Below, one piece after another: positions 1 through 9,631 of a DNA stretch of 64,000 bases. Within the stretch, counting starts at the first letter, position 1. Each line of letters opens with the position of its first letter. A program made the translations under genes and the position numbers. The notes beneath the pieces are model-generated. The model made no database searches. It worked only from the letters and a program-made list of their open reading frames with translations, and was not told the DNA's origin. Source of the DNA: CAYRWM01 sp964428055 (GTDB taxonomy: Bacteria; Bacillota; Clostridia; Christensenellales; Christensenellaceae); the NCBI GenBank assembly GCA_964428055.1, contig CAYRWM010000005.1, positions 1 to 64,000 on the forward strand. Direction: 5' to 3'.

Positions 1-55
1 TGAAACCATTTGTCTCTTTTATTTCACCTTACCCCAATCTTTAGTATAGAACCAC

Positions 56-88
56 AAAAAGGACATGGTTCAAAGCCATGTCCTTTTT
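56..88. terminator. bidirectional intrinsic terminator
   Basis: A perfect 8-bp stem (GGACATGG, 61-68, with CCATGTCC, 76-83) encloses a 7-nt loop. AAAAA precedes it and TTTTT follows, so a U-tract results on either strand. It lies just past the stop of the minus-strand kinase gene at 111 and should end that transcript, and possibly also one entering from the left edge. Confidence 0.85.
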
Positions 89-110
89 ATTATGCTCGTT
101 TTTTGTCAGG

Positions 111-944
111 TCAGTCGTTCACCTTGAGATACGTCCTTCTGACCCTGCCTTCTATTATATCGCTGAGCCTGTATTTGGCATGAGCAATTATGACGTCGGT
201 ACCGTTTTTGAGAGACTCTTTCGCGAACTTAAGTTTCGCCTTGGCCCCGCCTGCACCTATGCGCGATGAACCCTTGCAGCATTTCATGAGTTCATCGATC
301 TTGGCTTCAAGCTCCTCATACGTGTCTGCTTCTACGGTCTCTATCAGCGTGGAAGGATCATCTTTATCCATGTATATACCCTCAACCGATGTCAGGAGCA
401 CCAGGAGCTTGGCCCCGACGAGTTTAGCTATGACCGCGGCAGTCTCGTCATTGTCCACGCATTCCACCACATGATCGTTTGTCTTCTTGAGATTGGTGAG
501 CTCCATCTTGCGGTTTTCCTTGTCGGATACTGCGTCATTATAATTGATTATCGGTATCGCGTTCTGGTTCGCTGCCCTGAACAGAAGCTTCTTTATGAAT
601 AAAGCCTTATCGGGCTTGTTGAAGTGGCTGTGCTCTACCAGCACCTGACGGACGGAATAATGCGGATCCACAAAATCGCGGTATATGGACATCAGGACCG
701 CCTGTCCCTGTGATGCGTAGTCGGCTTTTATCTCCTCCATATCGCCTCTCAGTTCCATGCCGCCGTTCCTCTTCATATAGTCAATCCTGCCTATCTCCGT
801 GGCACCAGAGGAAACAAGTATGTATCCCGGCTTCAGCTCCGAAGCCAGTCTGTTGAATATATTGTAGTCAAGATCGTTGTCTTCTTTACGGATAAGGGCC
901 ATGGACCCTATCTTTACAACGACGTCAAAATCAAAATTAGCCAT
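111..944 (-). CDS. amino acid kinase family protein, glutamate 5-kinase-like
   Basis: This 277-residue protein has the amino-acid-kinase fold. Near the N-terminus is a phosphate-binding strand-loop (VVVKIGS, about 8-14), then a second glycine-containing loop (LVSSGATEIG). An IIN-ND motif and LLVLLTSVEGIY follow. The C-terminal GAGGAKAKLKFA resembles the GTGGM loop of ProB, which phosphorylates glutamate gamma-carboxylate. It is shorter than ProB with a PUA domain, as that domain is absent, and no proA or proC lies nearby. The substrate is therefore open; another carboxylate or a nucleotide is possible. It is the last gene of a minus-strand run, 25 bp after xylB, and is followed by the terminator at 56-88. 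Confidence 0.8.
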   Translation of the reverse strand: MANFDFDVVVKIGSMALIRKEDNDLDYNIFNRLASELKPGYILVSSGATEIGRIDYMKRNGGMELRGDMEEIKADYASQGQAVLMSIYRDFVDPHYSVRQVLVEHSHFNKPDKALFIKKLLFRAANQNAIPIINYNDAVSDKENRKMELTNLKKTNDHVVECVDNDETAAVIAKLVGAKLLVLLTSVEGIYMDKDDPSTLIETVEADTYEELEAKIDELMKCCKGSSRIGAGGAKAKLKFAKESLKNGTDVIIAHAKYRLSDIIEGRVRRTYLKVND

Positions 945-969
945 TTAACAATTCTCTTTCAGTTTTTTT

Positions 970-2475
970 TCACTGCTCCGCAGCGCACATGTCGAACGTC
1001 TCCTTTAAGTCGAAGTACAGTTTCTCGTAGACCTTCATGACCTCTTTATACTTCTCGACGTTTTCGGGGATAGGCTCGATTATCTCATCCACTTCAAGCA
1101 CATCCACGTCATCCAGTCTCTCCCAGATCTTCTCGCCGACACCTGCAACGATTGCTCCGCCGTATGCACCGCCTTCAGCAGCGCCCTTGAGCGTCTTTAC
1201 GGTTATACCCATTATATCGGCAACGATCTGCTTCCAGAGCGTTGAGTGTATGGCTCCGCCGGAGAGTATTACCTCTTTGAACTCAAGATCCGGATTTGAC
1301 TTCTTTATAAGATCGACGATCTGCTTTAAGCCGAACACAACGCCTTCCATGACAGCTCTGCCGAAGTCTCCCCTTTTAGTCAGGAGCGACATGCCGTAGA
1401 ACACACCTCTTGCAGCCGGATCGGAATACGGGCATCTCTCACCTGTGAGGTATGGCAGGAACTGGACTCCGCCTGCACCCACGCTGCTCTCTTCAGCTTC
1501 CTTGTTGATCGCAACAAAAGGCTTTTCGAGATCTCCGTAGAACGTGTTCTTGAACCATTCCATGGAACCGGCGCATGAGAGCTGGCAGCCGAACGCCATC
1601 CACTTGTCTGCAGAGTTGTTGCAGAAGAACTGCAGCTTGCCGCCTTCGTTGACGCCGAACGTACTTAAAGGAGTCGCAACAACGCCTGACGTACCCATAA
1701 CGACACCCAGCGTACCTTCCTTCACGATACCCATACCGGCATTCTGTATGACTGCGTCTCCGCCGCCGCCGTATACACGGGTGCCGGCTTTAAGGCCGAG
1801 TTCCTTTTCTGTCTCTTCGGATATGTACGACGTGACTTCATCCGACTCGAAGACTTCGGGGAAGATGGATCTTTCGAATCCGAGCTTGTCTATAAGGTCA
1901 TATGCCCAGCATCTCTTCTCAACATCGAAAAGACCCGTGCCTGAAGCGTCTGAAACGTCAGTGGCTTTTGCCCCGGTCAGACGGAATCTGATATAGTCCT
2001 TCGGCATGAAGAACTTGACTATCTTATCATAGTTTTCAGGTTCGTTCTTTTTTACCCAAAGAAGCTTGCCGCCGGTGAAACCGGGGAGCATATTGTTATT
2101 GGTGTAGGACACCAGTCCGTCTATGCCGCCTGCAGTCTCGATTATCTCTTTGCATTCGGCTTCCGTCCTCTGGTCGTTCCAGAGTATCGCAGGTCTGATT
2201 ATATTGTCATCTTTATCGAGAGCGACCAGTCCGTGCATCTGCCCGGAAAAACCTATGCCGCAGATGAGTGACGCGTCAAAATCAGAGAGGACTTCCTTTA
2301 CAGCTTCCTTCGTGCCGTTCCACCAGTCTTCAGGATTCTGCTCAGACCAGGCGGGCTTGGGTGTATAGAGCGGATAAGTCTTAGTCGAAGACTTTATGAC
2401 TTTTCCGGTCTCGTCGATTATTATGCACTTTACTCCGCTTGTGCCGGGGTCTATGCCCATTAAATACTTTGTCAT
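970..2475 (-). CDS. xylB: xylulokinase (FGGY family)
   Basis: This cytosolic sugar kinase of 501 residues should phosphorylate D-xylulose to xylulose 5-phosphate, feeding the pentose phosphate pathway. The N-terminal FGGY domain opens with the phosphate-binding segment MGIDPGTSGVK. It carries SGQMHG (about 77-82), the loop characteristic of xylulokinases, and an ILWNDQR motif. The C-terminal domain has the ATP-site glycine run YGGGGDA and SGGAIHSTLWKQI. Length matches the family. No xylose isomerase or transporter is adjacent; the neighbours are a HAD phosphatase and pfkA, so it may serve general pentose or pentitol use. Specificity within FGGY kinases is inferred from the SGQMHG motif. Confidence 0.9.
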   Translation of the reverse strand: MTKYLMGIDPGTSGVKCIIIDETGKVIKSSTKTYPLYTPKPAWSEQNPEDWWNGTKEAVKEVLSDFDASLICGIGFSGQMHGLVALDKDDNIIRPAILWNDQRTEAECKEIIETAGGIDGLVSYTNNNMLPGFTGGKLLWVKKNEPENYDKIVKFFMPKDYIRFRLTGAKATDVSDASGTGLFDVEKRCWAYDLIDKLGFERSIFPEVFESDEVTSYISEETEKELGLKAGTRVYGGGGDAVIQNAGMGIVKEGTLGVVMGTSGVVATPLSTFGVNEGGKLQFFCNNSADKWMAFGCQLSCAGSMEWFKNTFYGDLEKPFVAINKEAEESSVGAGGVQFLPYLTGERCPYSDPAARGVFYGMSLLTKRGDFGRAVMEGVVFGLKQIVDLIKKSNPDLEFKEVILSGGAIHSTLWKQIVADIMGITVKTLKGAAEGGAYGGAIVAGVGEKIWERLDDVDVLEVDEIIEPIPENVEKYKEVMKVYEKLYFDLKETFDMCAAEQ

Positions 2476-2498
2476 CTTGTTTCCCTTCCTCTCTTTGT

Positions 2499-3332
2499 TT
2501 ATCTTATCAGTTCCAAGTATATATCTTTTACGCTGTCAAGTATATAGTCGGGCTTAACATCGCTCTCAACTATCTCCTCATATGTGACCTCTCCGGAAAG
2601 AACGCAAATGCCGCATATGCCGCCGTTGACAGCCGTTTTAATATCGGTATACAGCCTGTCACCGACCATTGCGGTCCGCTCGGGTGCCGTACCCGTCTTG
2701 TCGAGTATGAAATCCACCGTTTCCTTGAAAGGTTTCCCGACGAATTTAGGTTCTATGCCCGTAGCGTGAGTGACCATTTTGCACATGGATCCGCAGTCAG
2801 GTATGAACTTACCGTCTTTCATGGGACAGACCCTGTCTATGTTCGTCGCAAGAAACGGTACCCCTTCGCTCACAAGCCTGCAGACCGCTTCCATCTTTTT
2901 GTATTCGTATGTGGTATCAAAACCCTGGACCACGAAATCAGCTGTTTCCGTCTCTTCGGGGAGCAGCGTTATTCCTTCCTCTATGAACTGTTTTTCCAAT
3001 TCAGGCGTTCCGGCCAGATAGATCTTCGGATCTTTTTTATGGGTTTTGAGATAATGTATCATAACATCTCCGGATGTCATGATGTTCTCCCTCGTCATGC
3101 CGCTGATACCCAGCCTTGTGACCTTGTCAACATAGTCCATCGGTGACTTTGACGAGTTATTCGTAAAAAAGTATACCTTTATACCCTTCTCCTTAAGAGT
3201 ATTTATGAAATCCAGCGCTCCGTCTATAAGATCCCACTCAAGATTGATCGTGCCGTCCATGTCCAGAACATAGCACTCGATATCCTTTATGTCGCAGCAA
3301 TAGTCGTTCTGCTTTCCGAGTTTTCTTTCCAT
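2499..3332 (-). CDS. HAD-IIA family sugar or nucleotide phosphatase (NagD-like)
   Basis: This 277-residue hydrolase shows all HAD motifs. Motif I is VLDMDGT, with the nucleophile and acid/base aspartates. Motif II is FFTNNSSKS, the Asn-Asn form typical of NagD and p-nitrophenyl phosphatases. The motif III lysine sits in VGKPFKETV, and motif IV is MVGDRLYTDI. The C2-type cap lies between motifs II and III. It probably removes phosphate from small sugar phosphates or nucleotides in the cytosol. It sits 9 bp downstream of pfkA and 23 bp upstream of xylB in the same direction, which suggests a housekeeping role around phosphosugars. The exact substrate cannot be read from sequence. Confidence 0.87.
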   Translation of the reverse strand: MERKLGKQNDYCCDIKDIECYVLDMDGTINLEWDLIDGALDFINTLKEKGIKVYFFTNNSSKSPMDYVDKVTRLGISGMTRENIMTSGDVMIHYLKTHKKDPKIYLAGTPELEKQFIEEGITLLPEETETADFVVQGFDTTYEYKKMEAVCRLVSEGVPFLATNIDRVCPMKDGKFIPDCGSMCKMVTHATGIEPKFVGKPFKETVDFILDKTGTAPERTAMVGDRLYTDIKTAVNGGICGICVLSGEVTYEEIVESDVKPDYILDSVKDIYLELIR

Positions 3333-3341
3333 AGACGCTCC

Positions 3342-4310
3342 TTACATGGACTCCGACAGTACTTTGAAGTTGTCGTAGAGTTTCCTGTTGAGTTTTCTGT
3401 GTTTGCTCAGAGCTTCGGCTATATCCATGTCGATTATCTTGTTGTTTATAACTCCGATTAGTCTGTTCCCCTTGCCTTCCTTTACGAGGTCAACGGCAGC
3501 TAGTCCCATCCTGCTCGCGAGCAGTATGTCCGCCATTGTGGGATTTCCGCCGCGCTGAACGTAACCGAGCTCTATCGCCTTTGCATCCAGTTCGTACTTT
3601 TCCTTCATGTATTTGGCGATGGTCGGTCCGTCGCCCGCGCCCTCGGCGACCAGCACTATACTGGTCATCTTGCCGCGGATCCTCTCTTTTTTTATGCTCT
3701 CGCATACATCGTCTATATCCGTCTCGACTTCAGGGATTATTATATATTCCGCGCCGCCGGCTATGCCTGAATAAAGCGCGATATCACCGCTGCGGTTGCC
3801 CATGACCTCTATGACGCCCACTCTCTCATGCGACTGCATGGTGTCTCTTATCCTCATCATCTGTCCGAGCACACAGTTGACCGCAGTATCGAAACCTATG
3901 GTGAAATCAGTATACGCCAGATCATTGTCTATCGTTCCGGGGATGCCTATGGCAGGCACCCCTTTTTCGGACAGCGCTCTCGCACCGTTGAAACTTCCGT
4001 CCCCGCCTATGACAACCAGGTTGGTTATATCAAAAGCCTGCAGTACTTCCAGAGCTTTAGCCTGGCCTTCCTCAGTTTTAAACTCCCTGCTCCTCGCAGT
4101 CTTGAGTATGGTGCCGCCTTTTTCGGTTATGCCTGCCACCTGCTCAGAAGATATCGGAATAACCCTTCCCTCCATAAGTCCGGCATAGCCTTTTTCTATG
4201 GCCATTACCGGTATGCCGGCATCCTCAGCACCCATAACGACAGCTCTTACAGCTGCATTCATACCCGGCGTATCTCCGCCGCTTGTTAGTACACCTATCT
4301 TTTTCTTCAT
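3342..4310 (-). CDS. pfkA: ATP-dependent 6-phosphofructokinase
   Basis: This enzyme phosphorylates fructose 6-phosphate to fructose 1,6-bisphosphate, the committed step of glycolysis. The 322-residue length fits the bacterial PfkA tetramer subunit. Visible motifs are GVLTSGGDTPGMNAA at the N-terminus, GGDGS and PGTIDND. The glycines in GGDG and PGTIDND are those associated with ATP use; pyrophosphate-dependent enzymes have Asp and Lys there (known family rule). MGNRSGDIA and GYVQRGG correspond to substrate and allosteric-site segments. It follows dnaE by 21 bp, an arrangement common in Firmicutes, and is likely cotranscribed with it. Confidence 0.95.
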   Translation of the reverse strand: MKKKIGVLTSGGDTPGMNAAVRAVVMGAEDAGIPVMAIEKGYAGLMEGRVIPISSEQVAGITEKGGTILKTARSREFKTEEGQAKALEVLQAFDITNLVVIGGDGSFNGARALSEKGVPAIGIPGTIDNDLAYTDFTIGFDTAVNCVLGQMMRIRDTMQSHERVGVIEVMGNRSGDIALYSGIAGGAEYIIIPEVETDIDDVCESIKKERIRGKMTSIVLVAEGAGDGPTIAKYMKEKYELDAKAIELGYVQRGGNPTMADILLASRMGLAAVDLVKEGKGNRLIGVINNKIIDMDIAEALSKHRKLNRKLYDNFKVLSESM

Positions 4311-4331
4311 GTTTTTTTACCTTATATCAAA

Positions 4332-7300
4332 CTATTTGAATACCACGTTCTCGCGCCCCAGCAGCGAAACAAGATCCTCCTCGAGTGAACTGCACATCCT
4401 GACGTTAAGCCCCTCCTGAGTCTTAACAGTCCTGTTCATCTCCGGGAAACAGATAGCAACGCTGTTTCTGCCCGGGTACTTCTTGAGTATCTCGCTGAGG
4501 CCGTTCTTCTCTTCGATCTTAGCCCGTACATAGAGCTGCTTTCCCCTGTATCCCTTCTCATCAGCTATATACGGGGTGACACTCTCCGCAATTATCTCCG
4601 CACTGCTCTGCCCAAGTGTCACACGTCCTTTTACACATATGATATTGCCTTCAGCGAGGAACGACTCACTGCTCCTGTAGGCCTTCGGGAACACCAGCAG
4701 CTGTATCTGCGCATATTCATCCTCTATCATGACCCTCGCCATGAGTTCCTTCTTCTTTGTGAAGCGTTTCTCGACAGCGCTTATGATGCCGGCAGTCTCT
4801 ATTGTACGTCCGTCTATGTTGACCTGGGACATCTGCTCCTCGGCTTCCTCCGCCGCCCTCACTATGCTGACGACCGAAGTCGGGAAGAGTTTCTTTATCT
4901 CGGGATACTCCTCAAGCGGATGGCCGCTTAAGTACATGCCCGTCATCTCTTTTTCGTAGCGGAGTATATCATGCTTCGGATACTCCTCTTTTTCGGGTAT
5001 CTCACTCTTAACGGATTCAAATACATCCTCCGCTATATCGAACAGCGATATCTGCCCCGTACTCTTTCTCTTGCTCTCGGACTGCGCGTTCGCCAAACAC
5101 TCGGGATAAGCGTCCATAAGCTGCCTTCTGGTATATCCGAGACTGTCAAAGCAACCCGAGAGTATCATGCACTCGAGCCTCTTTTTGTTTATGGCTCCGC
5201 TGCATCTTCTCAGGAAATCATCAAAGTCCTTGTACTTCCCGTTCTTCTCACGCTCGGAGACTATATCCTCAACCGCGCCGCCTACGTTCGATATTCCCGA
5301 GAAGCCCAGCCTTATGGCATCGCCTTCCACGGTATACTTCATCTCGGACGCATTTATATCAGGCGACAGTATCGGTATACCGGTCATCCTGATGCTGCTG
5401 ATATAGTTATCGAGCTTCGGCTTGTTCTCTATATAACTGTTAAGAAGCGCACACCAGAACTCGACTTTGTAGTAATACTTCAGATACGCCGTCTGATACG
5501 TGACCATGGCGTACGCACAGGCATGCGACTTGTTGAACGCATAGTTCGCGAACTCCATCATCTGATTGAAGAGCTTGTTCGCCGTCTTTTCGGGAACTCC
5601 GCGTCTCAGGCAACCTTCAACCGTTATCTTCCCGTCAATCTCCTCGCCGTTTATGAAGACGTCATGCTCTTTTTCGAGCTTTTCCATCTTCTTCTTACTC
5701 ATGTATCTGCGGATCTCGTCGCTCCTGCCCATTGAATACCCGGCAAGGTCCCTGACCATACGCATGACCTGTTCCTGATATACCAGACAGCCGTATGTAT
5801 CCTCGAGTATGGGCTTTAAGATCGGATGAGCGTATTTTACGTTCTTCGGATCATTCTTGCATCTTATATATTCGGGTATGAAATCCATGGGACCCGGTCT
5901 GAAAAGAGCGATGCCTACCATTATCTCGTCGATGTTCGAAGGCCTTAAGTCCTGCATGAGGTTCTTCATGCCGCCGGATTCAAGCTGGAATACACCGTCC
6001 GTGTCTCCCTGCGAGAGCATCTCGTAAACGCCCTTGTCATCGAGAGGTATCTTCGACATATCCAGTCTTTTACCGGTACGCTTTTCTATCATCTCTATGG
6101 CGTACCTTATGACGGTAAGGGTCCTCAGACCCAGAAAGTCCATCTTAAGGAGGCCCACACTCTCCAGCCAGTTCATCGTATACTGGGCAACGGCACCCTC
6201 AGTCTTGTTGCTCGTCATGAGAGGCACATAGTTCTGCAGAGCTTCGTCAGCTATGACAACACCGGCTGCATGCTTTGAAGCATGTCTGGGCATGCCCTCG
6301 AGTCTTCTTGATATATCGATTATCCTTCTCGCGGTCTCATTCTCCTGATACTCTCTTGCGAGCAGAGGATTCTCTTCAAGAGCCTTGTCTATGGTCATCT
6401 TGAGTTCATTGGGGACCATCTTTGCGAGTCTGTCCGCTTCGGCAACCGGAACATCCAGCACGCGACCGACATCGCGAATGACGAGTCTTGCCTTAAGGGT
6501 GCCGAACGTAACTATCTGGGACACCCTGTCCTCGCCGTATTTTCTCGTAACGTAGTCTATTATCTCGCCCCTGCGCTCGTAACAGAAATCGGTATCGATA
6601 TCGGGCATGCTGACTCTCTCCGGATTTAAGAATCTCTCAAACAGCAGAGAGTAGCGGATGGGATCTATATCAGTTATTCCGAGAGAATACGCAACTATGC
6701 TGCCGGCCGCGCTGCCCCTGCCGGGGCCTACGAATATGCCGGAGGATTTTGCGTAGTGTATGAAATCCCAGACTATAAGGAAATAGTTGACGAATCCCAT
6801 ATCCCTTATGGTACTGATCTCATATTCGAATCTCTCCCTTATCTCATCCGTTACCTCATATCTCTCATAAAGTCCCTTCTCGGCTATCTCATAGAGATAC
6901 TGGTAATCCGTATATCCTTCCGGAATCTCATAAACAGGAAGATGCATGACGCCGAACTCTATCTTGAGGTTGCACTTGTCAGCGACTTCAAGAGTATTGG
7001 ATATGACTTCCGGCATATCCGGGAACAGTTCCGCCATCTCGTCGCCGGACTTGAGGTAGAATTCCTGAGTCTCGAACGAGAGTTTCTTTTCGTCGGAAAG
7101 GCGCGTGCCTGTCTGTATGCAGACGAGCACATCCTGGGCTTCGCTGTCGTCTTTGTTTGTGTAGTGAACGTCATTCGTTGCGATGAGTTTTATGCCGGTT
7201 TCTTTAGAAAGCCTTGCCAGAAGCGGATTTATCTCCTTCTGCTCGGGCATGTCATGATCCATAATCTCGAGATAAAAATCATCGCCGAATATGCCCTTGT

Positions 7301-7772
7301 ACATGAGAGCATATTCTTTGGCTTTTTCGTAGTTCCTGCCTAAAAGAGCGCGCTGCACATCGCCCGCGAGACAGGCACTGCAGCATACGAGACCTTCGCT
7401 GTATTCGCGCAGTATCCCGTAATCTATCCTGGGCTTATAGTAAAAGCCCTCGGTAAATCCCTTTGATACGAGAGTCATCAGATTGCGGTAGCCGGTCTGG
7501 TCCTTCGCAAGGAGCAGCAGATGGCTGTAGCCCTTGACGTTCCTGTCGAACCGGTCCTCTACAATGTAGAGTTCGCAGCCTATTATGGGCTTAATGCCTA
7601 TCTTTTCGGCATAACTGTAGAACTCGAGCGCACCGTACATAACGCCGTGATCCGTCATGGCGAGTGCGGTCATCCCGAGGTCTTTTGCTTTGTCCAGAAC
7701 GTCCTTTACGCGTGCTGCGCCGTCCAAAAGACTGTATTCAGTATGAACATGTAAATGCACAAAATCAGTCAT
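4332..7772 (-). CDS. dnaE: DNA polymerase III alpha subunit, DnaE type
   Basis: This is a replicative C-family polymerase of 1146 residues. The PHP domain occupies about 1-205 (HLHVHTEYSLLDG, MTDHG). The polymerase core contains GPGRGSAAGS (349-358) and the catalytic PDIDTDF (390-396, aspartates 391 and 393); the usual third residue Ile is Thr here. FQLESGGM, FRPGPM and the PHP-side NDVHY segment also match the family. The thumb/fingers and an HhH region follow. An OB-fold lies near residues 970-1060 (ETAGIISAVEKRFTKKK, AQIQLLVF). There is no 3'-5' exonuclease domain, so it is DnaE and not PolC. It heads the dnaE-pfkA-HAD-xylB-kinase run. Confidence 0.95.
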   Translation of the reverse strand: MTDFVHLHVHTEYSLLDGAARVKDVLDKAKDLGMTALAMTDHGVMYGALEFYSYAEKIGIKPIIGCELYIVEDRFDRNVKGYSHLLLLAKDQTGYRNLMTLVSKGFTEGFYYKPRIDYGILREYSEGLVCCSACLAGDVQRALLGRNYEKAKEYALMYKGIFGDDFYLEIMDHDMPEQKEINPLLARLSKETGIKLIATNDVHYTNKDDSEAQDVLVCIQTGTRLSDEKKLSFETQEFYLKSGDEMAELFPDMPEVISNTLEVADKCNLKIEFGVMHLPVYEIPEGYTDYQYLYEIAEKGLYERYEVTDEIRERFEYEISTIRDMGFVNYFLIVWDFIHYAKSSGIFVGPGRGSAAGSIVAYSLGITDIDPIRYSLLFERFLNPERVSMPDIDTDFCYERRGEIIDYVTRKYGEDRVSQIVTFGTLKARLVIRDVGRVLDVPVAEADRLAKMVPNELKMTIDKALEENPLLAREYQENETARRIIDISRRLEGMPRHASKHAAGVVIADEALQNYVPLMTSNKTEGAVAQYTMNWLESVGLLKMDFLGLRTLTVIRYAIEMIEKRTGKRLDMSKIPLDDKGVYEMLSQGDTDGVFQLESGGMKNLMQDLRPSNIDEIMVGIALFRPGPMDFIPEYIRCKNDPKNVKYAHPILKPILEDTYGCLVYQEQVMRMVRDLAGYSMGRSDEIRRYMSKKKMEKLEKEHDVFINGEEIDGKITVEGCLRRGVPEKTANKLFNQMMEFANYAFNKSHACAYAMVTYQTAYLKYYYKVEFWCALLNSYIENKPKLDNYISSIRMTGIPILSPDINASEMKYTVEGDAIRLGFSGISNVGGAVEDIVSEREKNGKYKDFDDFLRRCSGAINKKRLECMILSGCFDSLGYTRRQLMDAYPECLANAQSESKRKSTGQISLFDIAEDVFESVKSEIPEKEEYPKHDILRYEKEMTGMYLSGHPLEEYPEIKKLFPTSVVSIVRAAEEAEEQMSQVNIDGRTIETAGIISAVEKRFTKKKELMARVMIEDEYAQIQLLVFPKAYRSSESFLAEGNIICVKGRVTLGQSSAEIIAESVTPYIADEKGYRGKQLYVRAKIEEKNGLSEILKKYPGRNSVAICFPEMNRTVKTQEGLNVRMCSSLEEDLVSLLGRENVVFK

Positions 7773-7798
7773 CTCAGATTAACTCCCATACATAGTCA

Positions 7799-7807
7799 AT
7801 TATATCA
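7799..7807 (-). promoter_or_regulatory. extended -10 promoter for dnaE
   Basis: Reading the minus strand, TGATATAAT is a full extended -10 (TG-N-TATAAT), 27 bp upstream of the dnaE start codon. The hexamer 17 bp further upstream (TGTATT) is a weak -35, as expected for an extended -10 site. No mapped start supports it. Confidence 0.55.
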
Positions 7808-7828
7808 TAAAGCACCCCCACAATACAC

Positions 7829-7858
7829 TTTAAAAGGGCATGTACTCCGTGATATACT
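7829..7858 (+). promoter_or_regulatory. probable promoter for the HAD-hprK-murB-rapZ-whiA operon
   Basis: TTTAAA (7829-7834) and TATACT (7853-7858) are separated by 18 bp, about 40 bp before the first start codon. The site is divergent from the dnaE promoter in the same 124-bp gap. Confidence 0.4.
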
Positions 7859-7896
7859 TTATATGTGAAAAACTGCCTAAATCTAAGGAAATCAAC

Positions 7897-8700
7897 ATGA
7901 AAAAAATTAAACTTATCGCCATAGACCTTGACGAGACTCTGCTCACAACAGACAAGCGCGTGCAGGAGGATGATCTTGCTGCGCTCAATAAGGCAAGGGA
8001 AAAAGGCGTGGTCATAGTGTTCTCGTCGGGAAGACATCTCGACGGCATGAAGCCCATACTCGGCGTCGCCGGAAAAGATGCGTACTGCATATCGTCAGCA
8101 GGAGCAGTCATAACCGACAGCAGCGACAAGGTAGTCTTTTCGAGCTGCATTGCTCCCGAGAAAGTGCACAGCATCCTCAGTTTCATAAAGGAAAAGGGAT
8201 TCTATGCACAGGGTTATCCGCCGGCACAGAAATTCCTGTACGCCGAAAGATGCAACTGGACGGACATCTATGAAGAAAAATGCAAATGCACGGGTATATG
8301 CAGACCCGACATGTTTGAAGCTGAGGATATAGAAAGCTCCAAGATACTCATACTTGGCGACCCTGAAGCACTGAAGCCTCTGCAGACGGAACTCAGAGAT
8401 ATGTACCCGGGCCATCCCGTCGTATTCTCGCAGCCCACTCACCTGGAAATACTGCAGAAAGGTGTATCCAAGGGCGATTCGCTTGAGATACTCTGCGATA
8501 TGCTCGGCATAGACATTTCGGAGACCATGGGTATAGGCGACTCTGAAGTTGACCTGCCGCTTATACAGACTGCCGGGATCGGGGCGTGCCCCGCAAACTC
8601 GATGGAGATAATAAAGAAAAACAGCGACTACATAAGTCCTTTGACAAACAATGAATGTGCAGTCGCGGAAATACTGAACAGATTCGTACTGGGAGAGTGA
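7897..8700 (+). CDS. Cof-type HAD-IIB phosphatase
   Basis: This 267-residue hydrolase carries motif I AIDLDETLL, motif II SSGRH and motif IV GIGDSEVDLPLIQTAG, the pattern of Cof/YidA sugar-phosphate phosphatases. The start is taken at the ATG at 7897 because an AAGGA ribosome binding site precedes it by 7 nt. An upstream in-frame ATG at 7840 would add 19 residues that overlap the promoter and look non-coding. It is the first gene of the plus-strand cluster, 7 bp before hprK. Substrate is unknown; members act on small phosphosugars or cofactors. Confidence 0.87.
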   Translation: MKKIKLIAIDLDETLLTTDKRVQEDDLAALNKAREKGVVIVFSSGRHLDGMKPILGVAGKDAYCISSAGAVITDSSDKVVFSSCIAPEKVHSILSFIKEKGFYAQGYPPAQKFLYAERCNWTDIYEEKCKCTGICRPDMFEAEDIESSKILILGDPEALKPLQTELRDMYPGHPVVFSQPTHLEILQKGVSKGDSLEILCDMLGIDISETMGIGDSEVDLPLIQTAGIGACPANSMEIIKKNSDYISPLTNNECAVAEILNRFVLGE

Positions 8701-8707
8701 AGATAAT

Positions 8708-9622
8708 ATGAAAAAGACCACAACTGTTAGCGAACTTGCCGAGGCTCTGGATCTTACCGTATTATATGCGGGTGATAGACAGACCATAGAAGTCAATACG
8801 AGCGATCTTAACAGGCCGGGCCTGCAGATGAGCGGGTTCTTCGAATACTTCGCGGACAACCGCATACAGCTCTTCGGTATGGTTGAGATAAACTATCTTC
8901 AGACTCTGGAGCGCGAGGCGCGTCTTGAGATACTGGACAAGTTCTTTTCATACCCTATCCCGTGCGTTCTTATAGGCAGGAACCTCCTTCCCCCGGATGA
9001 ATTCGTTGAGTGCGCGAAAAAGCATGACGTACCCGTCCTCATGTCCGGACTTACGACTACAAAGATAAGCCATAAGACGACCAATTATCTGGATGCTCTC
9101 CTCTCCCCCTGCATATCAAGGCACGGAGGACTCATGGATATTTACGGCGTCGGCGTGTATATAACAGGTGAGAGCGGCGTCGGTAAATCCGAAACAGAAC
9201 TCGAACTCGTAAAAAGAGGCCACCGTTTCGTAGCCGACGATGTCGTTGAGATACACAGACTTTCAGATGACAAACTGATAGGAAGATCCCCCGACCTCAT
9301 CCGTCACATGATGGAGATAAGAGGCCTCGGAATAATTGATGTTTCAGTCATGTACGGAATGGGTGCAATAAGGACCGAAGCCGAGATAGATCTGACCATA
9401 CACCTTGAGCCCGGCGACATAAGCAACATAGACAGGCTCGGGACCGCCAACAATACTATAACGCTCCTGGGCGTTAAGGTCCCGCAGATAACCATGCCAG
9501 TCAGACCCGGACGTAACGTCGCTATAGTCATTGAGGTCGCGGCCATGAACTTCCGTCTCAAATCCATGGGACATTTCGGCGGGGACAAGCTGAACCAAAA
9601 CGTACTGGACCTCCTGAAATGA
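8708..9622 (+). CDS. hprK: HPr kinase/phosphorylase
   Basis: This bifunctional enzyme phosphorylates HPr-type proteins on Ser46 and reverses it by phosphorolysis, reporting glycolytic flux to carbon catabolite control. In 304 residues it shows the N-terminal domain (about 1-130) and then the kinase domain. The kinase has Walker A GESGVGKS (154-161), the histidine at 139 (SRHGG), FVADDVV and the HprK signature EIRGLGIIDV (203-212). It lies in one operon with the Crh-like protein at 13048, its probable substrate. Spacing to murB is 9 bp. Confidence 0.95.
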   Translation: MKKTTTVSELAEALDLTVLYAGDRQTIEVNTSDLNRPGLQMSGFFEYFADNRIQLFGMVEINYLQTLEREARLEILDKFFSYPIPCVLIGRNLLPPDEFVECAKKHDVPVLMSGLTTTKISHKTTNYLDALLSPCISRHGGLMDIYGVGVYITGESGVGKSETELELVKRGHRFVADDVVEIHRLSDDKLIGRSPDLIRHMMEIRGLGIIDVSVMYGMGAIRTEAEIDLTIHLEPGDISNIDRLGTANNTITLLGVKVPQITMPVRPGRNVAIVIEVAAMNFRLKSMGHFGGDKLNQNVLDLLK

Positions 9623-9631
9623 GGACTGCAG

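Noticed and set aside
2439..3146. A 235-codon plus-strand frame spanning the xylB start and the HAD gene.
   Set aside because: It crosses two clearly coding minus-strand genes and has no supporting signal.
4971..5735. A 254-codon open frame antisense within dnaE.
   Set aside because: The opposite strand encodes well-conserved DnaE motifs throughout. The antisense product has no recognisable domain and no ribosome binding site.
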